From Oscillospiraceae bacterium (GTDB taxonomy: Bacteria > Bacillota > Clostridia > Oscillospirales > JAAYXM01): 53,276 bases of DNA. The number at the start of each line of letters is the position of its first letter. The first letter of the stretch is position 1. The notes beneath the pieces are model-generated. The model was not told where the DNA came from and did no database searches. It saw nothing but the letters and a program-made list of their open reading frames with translations. The stretch spans positions 1 through 53,276 of the forward strand of contig SVLF01000013.1 of the NCBI GenBank assembly GCA_015068085.1, given 5' to 3'. Positions 36,441 to 45,567 of the stretch are shown piece by piece. Both the position numbers and the translations under genes were made by a program.

Positions 36441-36926
36441 TTACAGCTTCTGATAATAATTTATGCTCGGAAGGTTTGCATGAAAACCTGCTTTTTCATA
36501 TGCACGGCGCGCCGGTGCATGACCGTCGTCAAGCCCTGTATGAACCGTTGCAAAAAGCATCCCTTCTTCGCGCATTTTGTTAAGGACAAACTCATACATT
36601 TTCGGCCCGATGCCTTTACCGCGGATTTCGGGGTTTACTGCATTGCCGCAAATCTCTCCGGTTTTGGTGGATTCATTTATTCTGTAGTGAATAAAACCGG
36701 CAACGGTATCTCCGACAAGTGCAACATAGCCGCGCCCACCGCGGAGACCGGCAGAAATAGCATCTCTTTTTGACTGCTGCCACCCGGTAAACTGAGATTC
36801 GTAAATTTCATCACCGAGGTCACGGCGGAAAATTTCGCGGATGGGTGTCCACGCAGCGATTGCGATGTCACACGCAGCGTCTATATGCTCTTCCCGGGCA
36901 GGGACTATTCTTACTTCATCTGACAT
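36441..36926 (-). CDS. GNAT-family N-acetyltransferase
   Basis: A 161-residue acetyl-CoA-dependent transferase. The acetyl-CoA loop is NPEIRGKGIGPKMYEFVL (about 106-123), followed by ATVHTGLDDGHAPARRAYEKAGF, the usual motif B region with AYEKAGF. ATG 36926 follows GGAGG by nine bases; longer readings run into the mrp end and lack a binding site. The substrate is unknown. Confidence 0.88.
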   Translation of the reverse strand: MSDEVRIVPAREEHIDAACDIAIAAWTPIREIFRRDLGDEIYESQFTGWQQSKRDAISAGLRGGRGYVALVGDTVAGFIHYRINESTKTGEICGNAVNPEIRGKGIGPKMYEFVLNKMREEGMLFATVHTGLDDGHAPARRAYEKAGFHANLPSINYYQKL

Positions 36927-37006
36927 GTTGCAAAACCTCCCAAAAGATATTACACACATTATACAGCACGAGGAGTTCGTTGTCTTTATCCTTTTTCTTG
37001 AAAAAT

Positions 37007-37834
37007 TTATGCTTTTTCTATCTTGTCGAGCATATCTGAAAGAAGCTCTCCTTCTTTTTCCTCTATCCTTCCCTCGTCGCAAAGAACGGCAAGTGCCGGG
37101 TCCATAGGAATCCGGCAGACGGTTGAAATGCCAAGCTCTGCCGCGTGCTCATATATACGGCTTTCACCGAAGATATAATGGCGCTCTCCGCATTTTTCAC
37201 ACTCAAAATATGCCATATTTTCAACAATGCCGAGAACGGGAATGTTCATCATATCCGCCATCTTTACAGCTTTGTCAACAATCATTGTTACGAGCTCTTG
37301 CGGGCTTGTGACTACGACTATTCCGTCAACGGGGAGTGACTGGAAAACTGTCAGAGGAACGTCGCCGGTTCCGGGAGGCATATCGACAAACATAAAATCG
37401 ACATCCGTCCAGATAACATCTGTCCAGAACTGCTTTACTGCATTTGCAATAACCGGGCCGCGCCATACGACAGGATCGGTGTCATTTTCAAGAACGAGAT
37501 TTATGGACATTACCTGCGTTCCGCCGCGTGTTACGGCAGGATTTAAGCCGTCATCGCTTCCCGTGAGGCTTTCGTGAACTCCGAAAACCTTGGGAATGGA
37601 CGGACCTGTTATATCACCGTCAAGGATAGCGGCACGCTTTCCTCTTTTCTGCATTTCAGAGGCAAGAAGAGAGGTTACGAGAGATTTTCCGACGCCGCCT
37701 TTTCCGCTTACGACGCCTATAACCTTACCTATTTTTGAGAGCTTGTTCGGCTCTGCGAGAAAGCTCGATTTTTCAGTGCGGTCTCCGCATTTTTTCGAGC
37801 AATTTGAGCAGTCGTGACTGCATTGTTCGCTCAT
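37007..37834 (-). CDS. mrp: Mrp/NBP35-family Fe-S cluster carrier ATPase
   Basis: A 275-residue P-loop ATPase (ApbC/Mrp) that carries Fe-S clusters to target proteins. Deviant Walker A is GKGGVGKS (about 44-51), and the family blocks GDITGPSIPKVFG, DMPPGTGD and PQELVT follow. The cluster-binding CxxC is in FECEKCGERH (about 212-221). The N-terminus has an extra four-cysteine patch (CSHDCSNCSKKC), as in Nbp35-like proteins, which may hold a second cluster. GAAAGGAAG precedes the ATG. Confidence 0.93.
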   Translation of the reverse strand: MSEQCSHDCSNCSKKCGDRTEKSSFLAEPNKLSKIGKVIGVVSGKGGVGKSLVTSLLASEMQKRGKRAAILDGDITGPSIPKVFGVHESLTGSDDGLNPAVTRGGTQVMSINLVLENDTDPVVWRGPVIANAVKQFWTDVIWTDVDFMFVDMPPGTGDVPLTVFQSLPVDGIVVVTSPQELVTMIVDKAVKMADMMNIPVLGIVENMAYFECEKCGERHYIFGESRIYEHAAELGISTVCRIPMDPALAVLCDEGRIEEKEGELLSDMLDKIEKA

Positions 37835-37858
37835 GGTTTTATACTTCCTTTCAAAATA

Positions 37859-38731
37859 TTACAGTTTCGCCGTTTTGGCGTAGTTTATAAACTTCATTGC
37901 ACAGCTTGACATATTGCGCTCTTTGCTCCAGACAAGGATTACCTTTGATTTTATCGGAACAGAAAGCGGAATGCTCACAATATTCGGTATTGTTTCGGCG
38001 ATATCGCGGAACATAAAGCCACAGGCGAAGCCCGAAGAGATAAATTCCTTTATCATATAAAGCTGTGAGGACAGGTGAACGATATTCGGTACAATTCCGG
38101 CAGCGGCAAATGCAGACGTTATAACGTCATACTGGATAAAGCCCTTGTCGAAAAGGATAAGAGGCTCACCGCGAAGATCGCGGATATCCACTGTTTTTTC
38201 GCCTGCAAGGCGGTGCCCTTCGGGAACACAGAAAACGGTTTCCACTTCGCCGATTTCAATTGATGAAAAACGGGCGTGGTCAACAACATTCGTCGGAATA
38301 ATGGCAAGATCCAGTGAGTCGTTTGCAAGAGATGCGAGAAGGCTGTTTGCCCCAAACTCATGCGTGGATATGTTTATTCCCGGCTCAATTGCGCGCAAAC
38401 CGCGGTACAGCTTTGGCAGCTGAGAAATTCCGGTCATCGGCGGAATGCCTATGCGAAGTGTGTTTTTATCCGCGCCTTTATCCGACATAATAAGCGAAAC
38501 CCGTTCGGCGTGCTGCAAAAGCTCTTGCGCGTGGTGAAGAAGAAGCTCGCCTTCACGTGTCAGCGTAAACCCCTTTTTTAAACGTTTGAAAAGAGTTACG
38601 CCAAATTCCGCTTCAAGCTCTTTTATTGCATTTGATATGGACGGTTGGGAGATGTGCAGTTCTTCCGACGCGCGCGTAATATTATTATACTTACATGCCG
38701 TTACAAAATACTGCAGCTGTAAAAGCTTCAT
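37859..38731 (-). CDS. LysR-family transcriptional regulator
   Basis: A 290-residue regulator. The winged helix-turn-helix is at about 1-60 (NITRASEELHISQPSISNAI, then LEAEFGVTLFKR), and the two-lobe effector domain follows from about 90. It is transcribed after rpiB with a 24-base gap, on the same strand, and ends 24 bases before mrp. The effector and target genes are unknown; LysR proteins often control divergent neighbours, but here no divergent gene is adjacent. Confidence 0.92.
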   Translation of the reverse strand: MKLLQLQYFVTACKYNNITRASEELHISQPSISNAIKELEAEFGVTLFKRLKKGFTLTREGELLLHHAQELLQHAERVSLIMSDKGADKNTLRIGIPPMTGISQLPKLYRGLRAIEPGINISTHEFGANSLLASLANDSLDLAIIPTNVVDHARFSSIEIGEVETVFCVPEGHRLAGEKTVDIRDLRGEPLILFDKGFIQYDVITSAFAAAGIVPNIVHLSSQLYMIKEFISSGFACGFMFRDIAETIPNIVSIPLSVPIKSKVILVWSKERNMSSCAMKFINYAKTAKL

Positions 38732-38755
38732 ACGCTTTTCCTCCTTATTCTTTGG

Positions 38756-39208
38756 TTATATGTTGTATGTGCCCGCCTCAATTTCGCGTATCATATCAAC
38801 ACGTGCGGCATGGCGGCCACCCTCGGGGAGAGTGTCGAGGAAAATGTCGCAAAGCTCAATGGCAAGCCCCTCGCCGATGACGCGCGCGCCAAGGCAGAGT
38901 ATGTTTGCATCGTTGTGCAGGCGCGTGTATTTTGCGGAAAAATGCTCCGAGCAAACGGATGCACGCACGCCGGCTACTTTATTTGCGGCAATGCTCATAC
39001 CTATTCCCGTGCCGCATACGAGGATGCCGAAATCCACGCTCTTTTCCGAAACGCTTTTTGCAACCTTATATGCAAATTCGGGATAATGGCTTGATTCTGC
39101 ATTGTATGCTCCGACATCAACCGTTTCGATACCGCGCTCATTCAAATGGGCGATAATCTTTTCTTTCATTGCAAATCCTGCGCTGTCTGCGCCAAGTGCT
39201 ACCTTCAT
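38756..39208 (-). CDS. rpiB: Ribose-5-phosphate isomerase B
   Basis: A 150-residue RpiB/LacAB-type isomerase of the pentose phosphate pathway. Features: GADSAGFAMKEKI near the N-terminus, the active-site cysteine in LVCGTGIGMSIAANK (about 67-81), a TRLHNDANILCLGARV block and a late RHAARV. AAGAAGGA precedes the ATG, and the gene is one base after tsaB, so both are co-translated. The absence of a neighbouring lacAB pair favours RpiB over galactose-6-phosphate isomerase. Confidence 0.93.
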   Translation of the reverse strand: MKVALGADSAGFAMKEKIIAHLNERGIETVDVGAYNAESSHYPEFAYKVAKSVSEKSVDFGILVCGTGIGMSIAANKVAGVRASVCSEHFSAKYTRLHNDANILCLGARVIGEGLAIELCDIFLDTLPEGGRHAARVDMIREIEAGTYNI

Positions 39209-39209
39209 T

Positions 39210-39896
39210 TTAATTTCCTTCTTTCTTTAATCTTTCAAGTCTTTCGCGTTCAGCTTGCGGAAGACGGATATACTCTGGTAAAAGCTCTCCGGCAGGAACA
39301 CACTCTGCCGTTTCGCCGAGAGAGGCAACATATGCGGCGCGTTGATACCTGATATGCTCGGGAGCAAGAGTGAATTTGCCTCCTGTTTCACCGTGAACAA
39401 GCTCTGCGCCGTCGCCTGTGAGGATAACATCGCCGTAAGCGATAAGTTCTTCATAAAGCTCGGATATCTTTATTGCACGGTCAGGGCATATGCGGGAAAG
39501 CTTTCCGTTTTCCACGCGGAAAAGCGCATTGTAAACCTGCCCGGCACGCGCGTCCATTACTGCACAGATAATTTTCCCGCACTCTCTTGCACCGTATGCC
39601 GCGCACTCAAGCGTAGATACGCCGCAACACGGGATATCGGCACCGAAGGCAAGCCCTTTTACTGCTGCCATACCGATGCGAAGACCTGTGAACGAGCCGG
39701 GACCGCGGGTTATTGCAAGCCTGTCAATATCGGCAAGGCGAAGGCCGGCGGTTTTAAGAAGCCATTCCACCGACGGCATAACGGTAACGCTGTGGGTAAG
39801 TCCGCAGTTTAAAAACACCTCGCCGAGGATTTTTCCGTCCTCGGAAATGCAGACGCTTGCCGCCTTTGCAGATGCCTCTATTGCAAGAATTTTCAT
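39210..39896 (-). CDS. tsaB: tRNA threonylcarbamoyladenosine biosynthesis protein TsaB
   Basis: A 228-residue ASKHA-fold protein that, with TsaD and TsaE, adds the threonylcarbamoyl group to A37 of tRNAs. ILAIEASAKAASVCI and TRGPGSFTGLRIGMAAVKG are the family signatures. It starts 18 bases after tsaE, AAGAAGG before the ATG. The usual companions rimI and tsaD are not adjacent in this window. Confidence 0.95.
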   Translation of the reverse strand: MKILAIEASAKAASVCISEDGKILGEVFLNCGLTHSVTVMPSVEWLLKTAGLRLADIDRLAITRGPGSFTGLRIGMAAVKGLAFGADIPCCGVSTLECAAYGARECGKIICAVMDARAGQVYNALFRVENGKLSRICPDRAIKISELYEELIAYGDVILTGDGAELVHGETGGKFTLAPEHIRYQRAAYVASLGETAECVPAGELLPEYIRLPQAERERLERLKKEGN

Positions 39897-39914
39897 TAGT
39901 AAAACCTTCTTTTC

Positions 39915-40397
39915 CTATGCTCTTGATATGGTTATGATACGCGCATTTTCATCATCTTCCGCGCGTTGGATATCTATCCGGTGAGAAAAGCTCACTTCTC
40001 CGTCTGCGTTTTCCGACCACTCTATCATACAGATGCCGCCGCGGGTGAGATAGTCGTCAAACCCTATCTCAAAAAGCTCGTCTGCACTCTCGAGCCGGTA
40101 AAGGTCAAAGTGAAACAGAGGCGGAGTTGTGAGATATTCGTTTACAATTGTATATGTAGGGCTTGTTACTCTTCCCTTTTCACCGAGTCCGCGGGCAAAA
40201 CCACGGACAAATGCAGTTTTTCCCGCACCCATTCCTCCGCGGAATGCAACGACTGCGCCAGGAGGTGTTTCGTTTGCAAAAAACTCACCGACGTTTTCTG
40301 TCTGCGTCTCACTGCGGCACAGAAATTTTGTTAAGGTATCAGATTTTTCAAGAACGGAAAATTTTCCGCTGTTTATATATTCGTTTAATTTGTTCAT
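39915..40397 (-). CDS. tsaE: tRNA threonylcarbamoyladenosine biosynthesis ATPase TsaE
   Basis: A 160-residue P-loop ATPase that powers the TsaBDE complex. Walker A is GGMGAGKTAF (about 54-63), then SPTYTIVNEYLT and HFDLYRLESADELFEIG, characteristic of TsaE. Start ATG 40397 overlaps the end of the DUF1836 gene by four bases. The N-terminal 25 residues precede the usual TsaE start region. Confidence 0.95.
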   Translation of the reverse strand: MNKLNEYINSGKFSVLEKSDTLTKFLCRSETQTENVGEFFANETPPGAVVAFRGGMGAGKTAFVRGFARGLGEKGRVTSPTYTIVNEYLTTPPLFHFDLYRLESADELFEIGFDDYLTRGGICMIEWSENADGEVSFSHRIDIQRAEDDENARIITISRA

Positions 40398-40915
40398 TTT
40401 TCCGTTTCCTCGTCAAGCGTTGCGAAAAATGTTTCAAGATACACCTTATGAACTGCGGTGATAATGGTATTGCGGAGCATATTTTTAAGCTCGGTATTTC
40501 TGTTTTTTGTTCCGCTCATTTCGGGAACCGCACGCCTTTCAAAAACACAACGCAAAATGCTTTCAAATTCACGGCAGAAATATTCATATGCAATCTCTGC
40601 GGTATAGCTTTTTGTCTGAAGCGAGATGAAAAGCTGAATATTTTCAAGGCTGAGCACTGATTTTGCAACAGCGATGAATATGAGATACGCAATCTGTTCG
40701 CGGTCATACTGCTTTTTAACAGGGTTTTTGATAAGCCTTCTCTTTACATAGTTGCTTATCATTGAGCTTGTTATTGTTACCCCCTCGAGAGGTGCAAGAA
40801 TATTTGAAATGTATTTTGTTGTCTGCTCCAGAAACAACCCTACATCGGGAATTTCATTGAATCCCGGCAGACGGAAATTTTCGATTTTTGAAAGCATTTT
40901 TTCTTTTTGTTCCAT
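40394..40915 (-). CDS. DUF1836 MerR-like predicted regulator
   Basis: A 173-residue protein. The N-terminal half has LPGFNEIPDVGLFLEQTTKYI and TSSMISNYVKRRLIKNPVKK, with YDREQIAYLIFI after it. This MerR-like helix-turn-helix pattern defines DUF1836, common in Firmicutes. It is the first gene of the unit with tsaE-tsaB-rpiB, overlapping tsaE by four bases. The ribosome binding site is weak (GGTG). The target is not known. Confidence 0.85.
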   Translation of the reverse strand: MEQKEKMLSKIENFRLPGFNEIPDVGLFLEQTTKYISNILAPLEGVTITSSMISNYVKRRLIKNPVKKQYDREQIAYLIFIAVAKSVLSLENIQLFISLQTKSYTAEIAYEYFCREFESILRCVFERRAVPEMSGTKNRNTELKNMLRNTIITAVHKVYLETFFATLDEETEK

Positions 40916-40942
40916 ATTAACACACCAGCTTTTGCATGATTG

Positions 40943-41099
40943 TTACTTTACCGGGTAGTCGGGTTTGTGTTACGCTTTTCCTATCCTCTCCCGCCAGGGA
41001 GAGAATAGGTTATTTTACCGGGTAATCGGGTTTGTGTTATGCTTTTCCTATCCTCTCCCGCCAGGGAGAGAACAGGTTACTTTACCGGGTAATCGGGTT
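40943..41099 (-). repeat. 67-bp tandem repeat, two full copies and a partial third
   Basis: Units start at 40943, 41010 and 41077, exactly 67 bases apart. Each full unit begins TTACTTTACCGGGTA-TCGGG and contains CTCTCCC-GCCA-GGGAGAG, a hairpin. The third copy matches for only 23 bases (41077-41099), and these are the last codons and stop of the membrane-protein gene, which shows where the repeat came from. Between copies only a few bases differ. Confidence 0.9.
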
Positions 41100-41754
41100 C
41101 TATCATTATCTGCTTTTTGTAACGATGGTAGTACATCGAAACAAGCTCGAGCTCTTCTCCGGAAAAGCGTTGCTTTGCAAGGCGGTATGCTGCGCTCCTC
41201 TCTTCGCGGGTAAGGCCGCCTGCGATAAGTCCCGCAAGGTACTTTATGTCTGCCGCCGAAAGATGCGAGGTAACAAGCCGTGCCATTGCGCGCTTGTCCG
41301 CGCGGGTGATGGAGTCTGATATTTTTTGTGTCATTTTATCAACGGCTTCTGTTCTTTTTTCTTCTGCGGGTTTATTTTCAGTTTTGGTTTCGGTTTTTTG
41401 TTCCTGTTTGACCTGTGGCTTTGACGGTTGTTTTTGAGAAGGCTTTGATTCTGTTTTTGCCTTCTCTTTTTCGGCAGGTGCGGAGCTTTCGGATGCCGCG
41501 GACACAGCTGATTCCTGCACGTGGGGAGAGATGCTTTCAGACGGTGTTGCCGGCTCTTCCGGAAGCGTTACCTCTGCCATAAGCTCAAGCTCTTCTACGG
41601 AAACATCGCCGGAATCGAGCATAGAGTCAAGCATTGTTTCTATCATCTTGTCCTGAACAAAGTTAAATGCTATGTTATAGGCTGCATATCCCGCGATTGC
41701 CAGCACAACGGCTATGCAAAGAAGAATTATAATGACTTTTTTCCACTTTTTCAT
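41077..41754 (-). CDS. Single-pass membrane protein, unknown function
   Basis: A 225-residue protein. One membrane segment lies at about 7-25 (VIIILLCIAVVLAIAGYA). A variable Ser/Glu/Lys/Pro-rich stretch (about 60-130) follows, with alternating KTESKPSQKQPSK-like composition. A C-terminal helical domain (about 130-225) begins KMTQKISDSITRADKRAM and holds LTREERSAAYRLAKQRFSG. I do not recognise the family. ATG 41754 follows GAGGGG; a TTG further upstream lies before that site. It starts 19 bases after the YhaN-like ATPase gene, so the two probably form a pair. Confidence 0.75.
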   Translation of the reverse strand: MKKWKKVIIILLCIAVVLAIAGYAAYNIAFNFVQDKMIETMLDSMLDSGDVSVEELELMAEVTLPEEPATPSESISPHVQESAVSAASESSAPAEKEKAKTESKPSQKQPSKPQVKQEQKTETKTENKPAEEKRTEAVDKMTQKISDSITRADKRAMARLVTSHLSAADIKYLAGLIAGGLTREERSAAYRLAKQRFSGEELELVSMYYHRYKKQIMIEPDYPVK

Positions 41755-41773
41755 GACTTGGACACCCCTCAAT

Positions 41774-43978
41774 TTACAGGTTTATAATGTTTACTTCGCT
41801 GTCGTTCTTAAAGAAAGCCGCTTCGCGTTCATGGCATGAAAAAAGGATTATCTGCCTCTTCTGTGAAAGCTCTTTCAGGAACAACAGAGCGCGGGAAAGA
41901 CGCTCGCTATCAAAGTTTACGAATGCATCATCAAGCACTATCGGCGGAGAAGACCCTTCCGGAAGGATAAGCTCGCACAGCGCAAGGCGCAGTGAGAAAT
42001 ACAGCTCATCAAGAGTTCCGCGGGAGAGGAAAAGCCCATCACGGCGCGCGCTTGCAACACCTGTTGCAACATCCATATCAAAATCGCGATTACGTATTCT
42101 TACGACTTCAAAGGAGCCGCCCGTGAGCGCAGAGAAGATTTCCGATGTGCGCTTTTCAACCTCGGGAGAAAAACGCTCGGAAAGCTCAGCATCTGCTTCG
42201 CCGATGCATTTAATTGCAAGCGAAAAAGCATCAAACGAACGCGTGAGCTCTGCTTCTTTTTTGTGCATCATATCAAGTTCGCTTTCCGCGCGGGAGATAT
42301 CAACCCCCGAAAGGCGCTCGCGCAGTGCCGCGAGCGCAAGCTCAAAATTTTTTCTTATCGCCGCTTTTTCTTCAACTGCAAAGGTAAGATCTGCGAGAGA
42401 AGATGCGGGGATTTCGTCTTCTGTATATTCTATTGTGTCCTCGTCGCTTGGCTGAGCAGAATTTATGGCGTCTGCGCGTATACGCGCCTCGCGCAGGTCG
42501 GTATAGGCGGCTTCGCGCTCGTCTGCCATCGTTTTCATGATATTTTTGCCGTCTTCAGCAGTTGCAGCATTTATTCCGAAACGCAAAAGCATTTCTGTGA
42601 CAGCTTTTTTGGAAAATTCAAGTTTTCCGGAAAGCTCGCTTTGTGCCTCGCGTTTTTCCGTCAGCTGACCGAGCGCATCATCAACACGTGAAAGCGCGGT
42701 ACTGTAAGAGAAAAGCGCTTTCTCTATTGTTTCTCTGTCCGCTCCGCCATATCGCTCGGTAATTTCTCTGATGCATTCCCGCATTTCCCGTTTTCCGGAA
42801 GTGAGAAGAAGTGTAAAGCCCGCTACCGCAAAGCAAACTGAGCAAGCGATACCTGCTGCAAAAACAGGCATATTTCCTGCCATGTACATTGCAAAAGAGC
42901 CACCGGCAAGAAGAAGTGCAGCGCAAAGAGAAATAATACCGGCGGGTGAGACCTTACGCTTTCGGGATTGCTCAAGCCGTTCTGTATCAGCCTTGGCGCG
43001 TTCTCTTGCCAGCACCAGATTCATTCCGGCAAATGCACGGCTTTCGGAGATCTCCTTCACAGCGTTTTCGTATTCCTGTTCATCTGCCGCAAGGGTTGCC
43101 TTTATTGCCTGCTCCGAAAGTGAGAGATGATTGAGCGTTGATATGTCCGCAGAAAGCAGTTCGTAGTCCGCTTTCGTCGGGTAATTATCGTATTTTCTTA
43201 TTTTTTCTTCTGCCTCGCGGAGAGCTTCCTCTGCACGGATAGAAACCAACCTCGCATTTTTTTTCTCTTCGGCACGGGCAATTTCTATGGCGCGGAGAAG
43301 CGCTTTTTCTTCGCGTGCATATACTGCAAGGCTTTCTTCTGTCCGTGCAAGCTCGTCTGCCGTGCTTCTGGCATATTCTATATCAGATATCTTTTTTGTT
43401 ATTTCTTTTTCAAGGTCGCAAAGAGTACCAAGTCCGCGGGGAGAGCGGATAAGCCGTTGGCTCCTTTCGAGGCGTGAAATAACCTCGCGGGCGGAAACGG
43501 TTTCCTCGCCGCTTGATGCAAGCGAGAGAATTCTCCTTTCGGTGTCTGCGTCGCGGTCAATATCGAGCTTTGCCTGACCGATAAAAGCACAGCGGTCATA
43601 CACGCCTCGCGCAATGCCGCAAAGCTCTTCTCCGGTGGGAGCCGCCCCGCCGCGCGAGAGATTTTTTGCTTCAACCTTTGAAAACACGCCGCTTTTTCCG
43701 CTTGTGCGCTCGATGGAGATTTCATCGCCACCGGAAATAAGTGTGCATTTTCCATACATCGGGCTTCCGTTCCACGGAAGATATCTTTCTTTGTCGGGAA
43801 TATATCCTGCCCGCGCCTTTTCGCGAGTGGAGATCCCGTAAAGCATAGCGCGGATAAACGCACCCCAGGTGGATTTCCCCGCCTCGTTGCGTCCATGAAC
43901 AATATTAAGACCGTCTTTCAGAGAAAGCTGTCTGTTGTCAAGCGACCCGAACGTCGCAAACAGTTCTTTTATCCGCAT
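41774..43978 (-). CDS. YhaN-like SMC/RecN-type AAA ATPase with membrane segment
   Basis: A 734-residue protein. Walker A is GRNEAGKST (29-37) in the N-terminal ABC half. The C-terminal half has LSRGTLDELYFSLRLALCEL (signature-like) and Walker B with D-loop in PIVLDDAFVNFD (about 683-694). The middle is coiled coil, interrupted by two hydrophobic segments (about 335-385, AGIISLCAALLLAGGSFAMY and FAAGIACSVCFAVAGFTLL), as in YhaN-type proteins. YhaN usually works beside an exonuclease; none is adjacent here. Its operon partners are prfB upstream and the 225-residue membrane protein downstream. Confidence 0.85.
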   Translation of the reverse strand: MRIKELFATFGSLDNRQLSLKDGLNIVHGRNEAGKSTWGAFIRAMLYGISTREKARAGYIPDKERYLPWNGSPMYGKCTLISGGDEISIERTSGKSGVFSKVEAKNLSRGGAAPTGEELCGIARGVYDRCAFIGQAKLDIDRDADTERRILSLASSGEETVSAREVISRLERSQRLIRSPRGLGTLCDLEKEITKKISDIEYARSTADELARTEESLAVYAREEKALLRAIEIARAEEKKNARLVSIRAEEALREAEEKIRKYDNYPTKADYELLSADISTLNHLSLSEQAIKATLAADEQEYENAVKEISESRAFAGMNLVLARERAKADTERLEQSRKRKVSPAGIISLCAALLLAGGSFAMYMAGNMPVFAAGIACSVCFAVAGFTLLLTSGKREMRECIREITERYGGADRETIEKALFSYSTALSRVDDALGQLTEKREAQSELSGKLEFSKKAVTEMLLRFGINAATAEDGKNIMKTMADEREAAYTDLREARIRADAINSAQPSDEDTIEYTEDEIPASSLADLTFAVEEKAAIRKNFELALAALRERLSGVDISRAESELDMMHKKEAELTRSFDAFSLAIKCIGEADAELSERFSPEVEKRTSEIFSALTGGSFEVVRIRNRDFDMDVATGVASARRDGLFLSRGTLDELYFSLRLALCELILPEGSSPPIVLDDAFVNFDSERLSRALLFLKELSQKRQIILFSCHEREAAFFKNDSEVNIINL

Positions 43979-44046
43979 AATGCCTTCCTTGTGTTGTTAC
44001 TTATCGGTTTTCCGTGATGCCGTCTGTAAAAGTTTCAACTTCTTAC

Positions 44047-45168
44047 CTATTTATCTGTCTTTCCTTGCGATGCCATTTGTGTGAGGTACGCGTTTATAAA
44101 GCCGTCGATATCGCCGTCCATAACTGCCCCGATGTTTCCGTTTTCAAATCCCGTGCGGTGATCCTTTGCAAGGGTGTAGGGCATAAAAACATATGAACGG
44201 ATCTGGCTTCCCCACTCGATGAGCTTCTGTTCGCCCTTGATATCCTCAATCTTCTCTAAATTCTCGCGTTCTTTTATTTCAATAAGCTTTGATTTCAGCA
44301 TACGCATTGCGACCTCGCGGTTCTGATGCTGGCTGCGCTCATTCTGGCACGCAACAACTATTCCGGTAGGAATATGCGTGATTCGTATTGCCGATTCTGT
44401 CTTGTTGACGTGCTGACCGCCCGCTCCGGATGCACGGTAAGTATCAACCTTAAGATCTTCCGTGCGAACTTCAACCTCAACGTCGTCCGTGATTTCCGGC
44501 ATAACTTCAAGTGCGGCAAACGACGTGTGGCGGCGGCCCGAAGAGTCAAACGGAGATATACGCACAAGGCGGTGAACGCCCATTTCGCTCTTTAAGTAAC
44601 CATAAGCATTTTCACCCTCGATAAGGATGCTTGCGCTTTTAAGCCCAGCCTCATCGCCGTCGATATAGTCTAAGATTTTATAAGTATAGCCATGGCGCTC
44701 TGCCCAGTGGGTGTACATACGGTAAAGCATTTCCGCCCAGTCCTGAGCCTCGGTGCCTCCGGCTCCCGCCTGGAAGCTCATAATCGCATTGTTTGCGTCG
44801 TAGTCACCGGAGAGAAGCGTTTCTATTCTTGCATCGGCAAGCGCTTTTTCAAGAGCGGTTAAAAGCTCTCCGACTTCTTCGGCAGCCTCCTCATCCTCTG
44901 CTTCTTCCGCAAGCTCAAACAGTGCACGGATATCGGCAAGGTCGGAAACAAAACCGTCAAATTTTGCAAGCTTTTCCTTTATACGGGAAATTCTTTTGAG
45001 AACAACCTGTGAGTTTTCAAGGTCGCCCCAGAAATCTTCTGCCTCTGTCTGTTTCTCAAGCTCTGTAAGTTCGTTTTTTATTCCGTCAATATCAAGCGCG
45101 CGGGAAAGCTCTTCAATCGGCGCATCAAGTGCATTTATGCGAAGCTTATATTCGTCAAGTATCAGCAT
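44047..45168 (-). CDS. prfB: Peptide chain release factor 2
   Basis: A 373-residue class I release factor that reads UGA and UAA. The tripeptide anticodon SPF is at 205-207 (VRISPFDSSG) and the GGQ catalytic loop at 250-252 (ASGAGGQHVNKT). The N-terminal region where most bacterial prfB genes carry the CTTTGAC programmed frameshift is read straight through here, as LDID at about 25-28; no in-frame stop is present. ATG 45168 lies 12 bases after AAGGAG; in-frame upstream codons run across that site. Confidence 0.96.
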   Translation of the reverse strand: MLILDEYKLRINALDAPIEELSRALDIDGIKNELTELEKQTEAEDFWGDLENSQVVLKRISRIKEKLAKFDGFVSDLADIRALFELAEEAEDEEAAEEVGELLTALEKALADARIETLLSGDYDANNAIMSFQAGAGGTEAQDWAEMLYRMYTHWAERHGYTYKILDYIDGDEAGLKSASILIEGENAYGYLKSEMGVHRLVRISPFDSSGRRHTSFAALEVMPEITDDVEVEVRTEDLKVDTYRASGAGGQHVNKTESAIRITHIPTGIVVACQNERSQHQNREVAMRMLKSKLIEIKERENLEKIEDIKGEQKLIEWGSQIRSYVFMPYTLAKDHRTGFENGNIGAVMDGDIDGFINAYLTQMASQGKTDK

Positions 45169-45535
45169 AGCGTGAAAATTCTCCTTTTTACATTCATACA
45201 TTATATATTTTACCATATATAATACGAAACGTCAATTTTTAAAATTGAATATTTTCGGTTCATACAAAATGCGCCGTTTGTTGCGTATTCCCGGTTTGCT
45301 GCCGGCTGAGATGGCATATATGTGCGGGAAAAGGTGTTTTTGCATAAAATTTGCCGTAACTGCCGCTGTTTTAATGCAGACCGGATATGTAAAATTAACA
45401 AACCGATGCTTCGAGTGCTAAAACCGAACCAAAATTTGGTCAAACCGAAACTTTTTAAAAGTTCAAAATAAACCGCGAATTTCGCGCAAATTCGCTATTT
45501 TTGTTAAAAAATTATTACATTTTACAAAAAACGTC
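45169..45535. other. AT-rich gap between prfB and hrcA
   Basis: No gene is seen. A GAGTGCTAA half-site like one arm of CIRCE occurs alone at 45413-45421. No strong terminator or other structure is evident. Confidence 0.5.
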
Positions 45536-45563
45536 TTGACATATTCAAAAAAAGGAGTAAAAT
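45536..45563 (+). promoter_or_regulatory. Heat-shock operon promoter
   Basis: TTGACA (45536-45541), 16 bases and TAAAAT (45558-45563), just upstream of the CIRCE element. Confidence 0.75.
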
Positions 45564-45567
45564 AAGA

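Noticed and set aside
40943-41099. 67-bp tandem units as a CRISPR array
   Set aside because: Units are contiguous with no spacers, only two full copies occur, and no cas gene is present.
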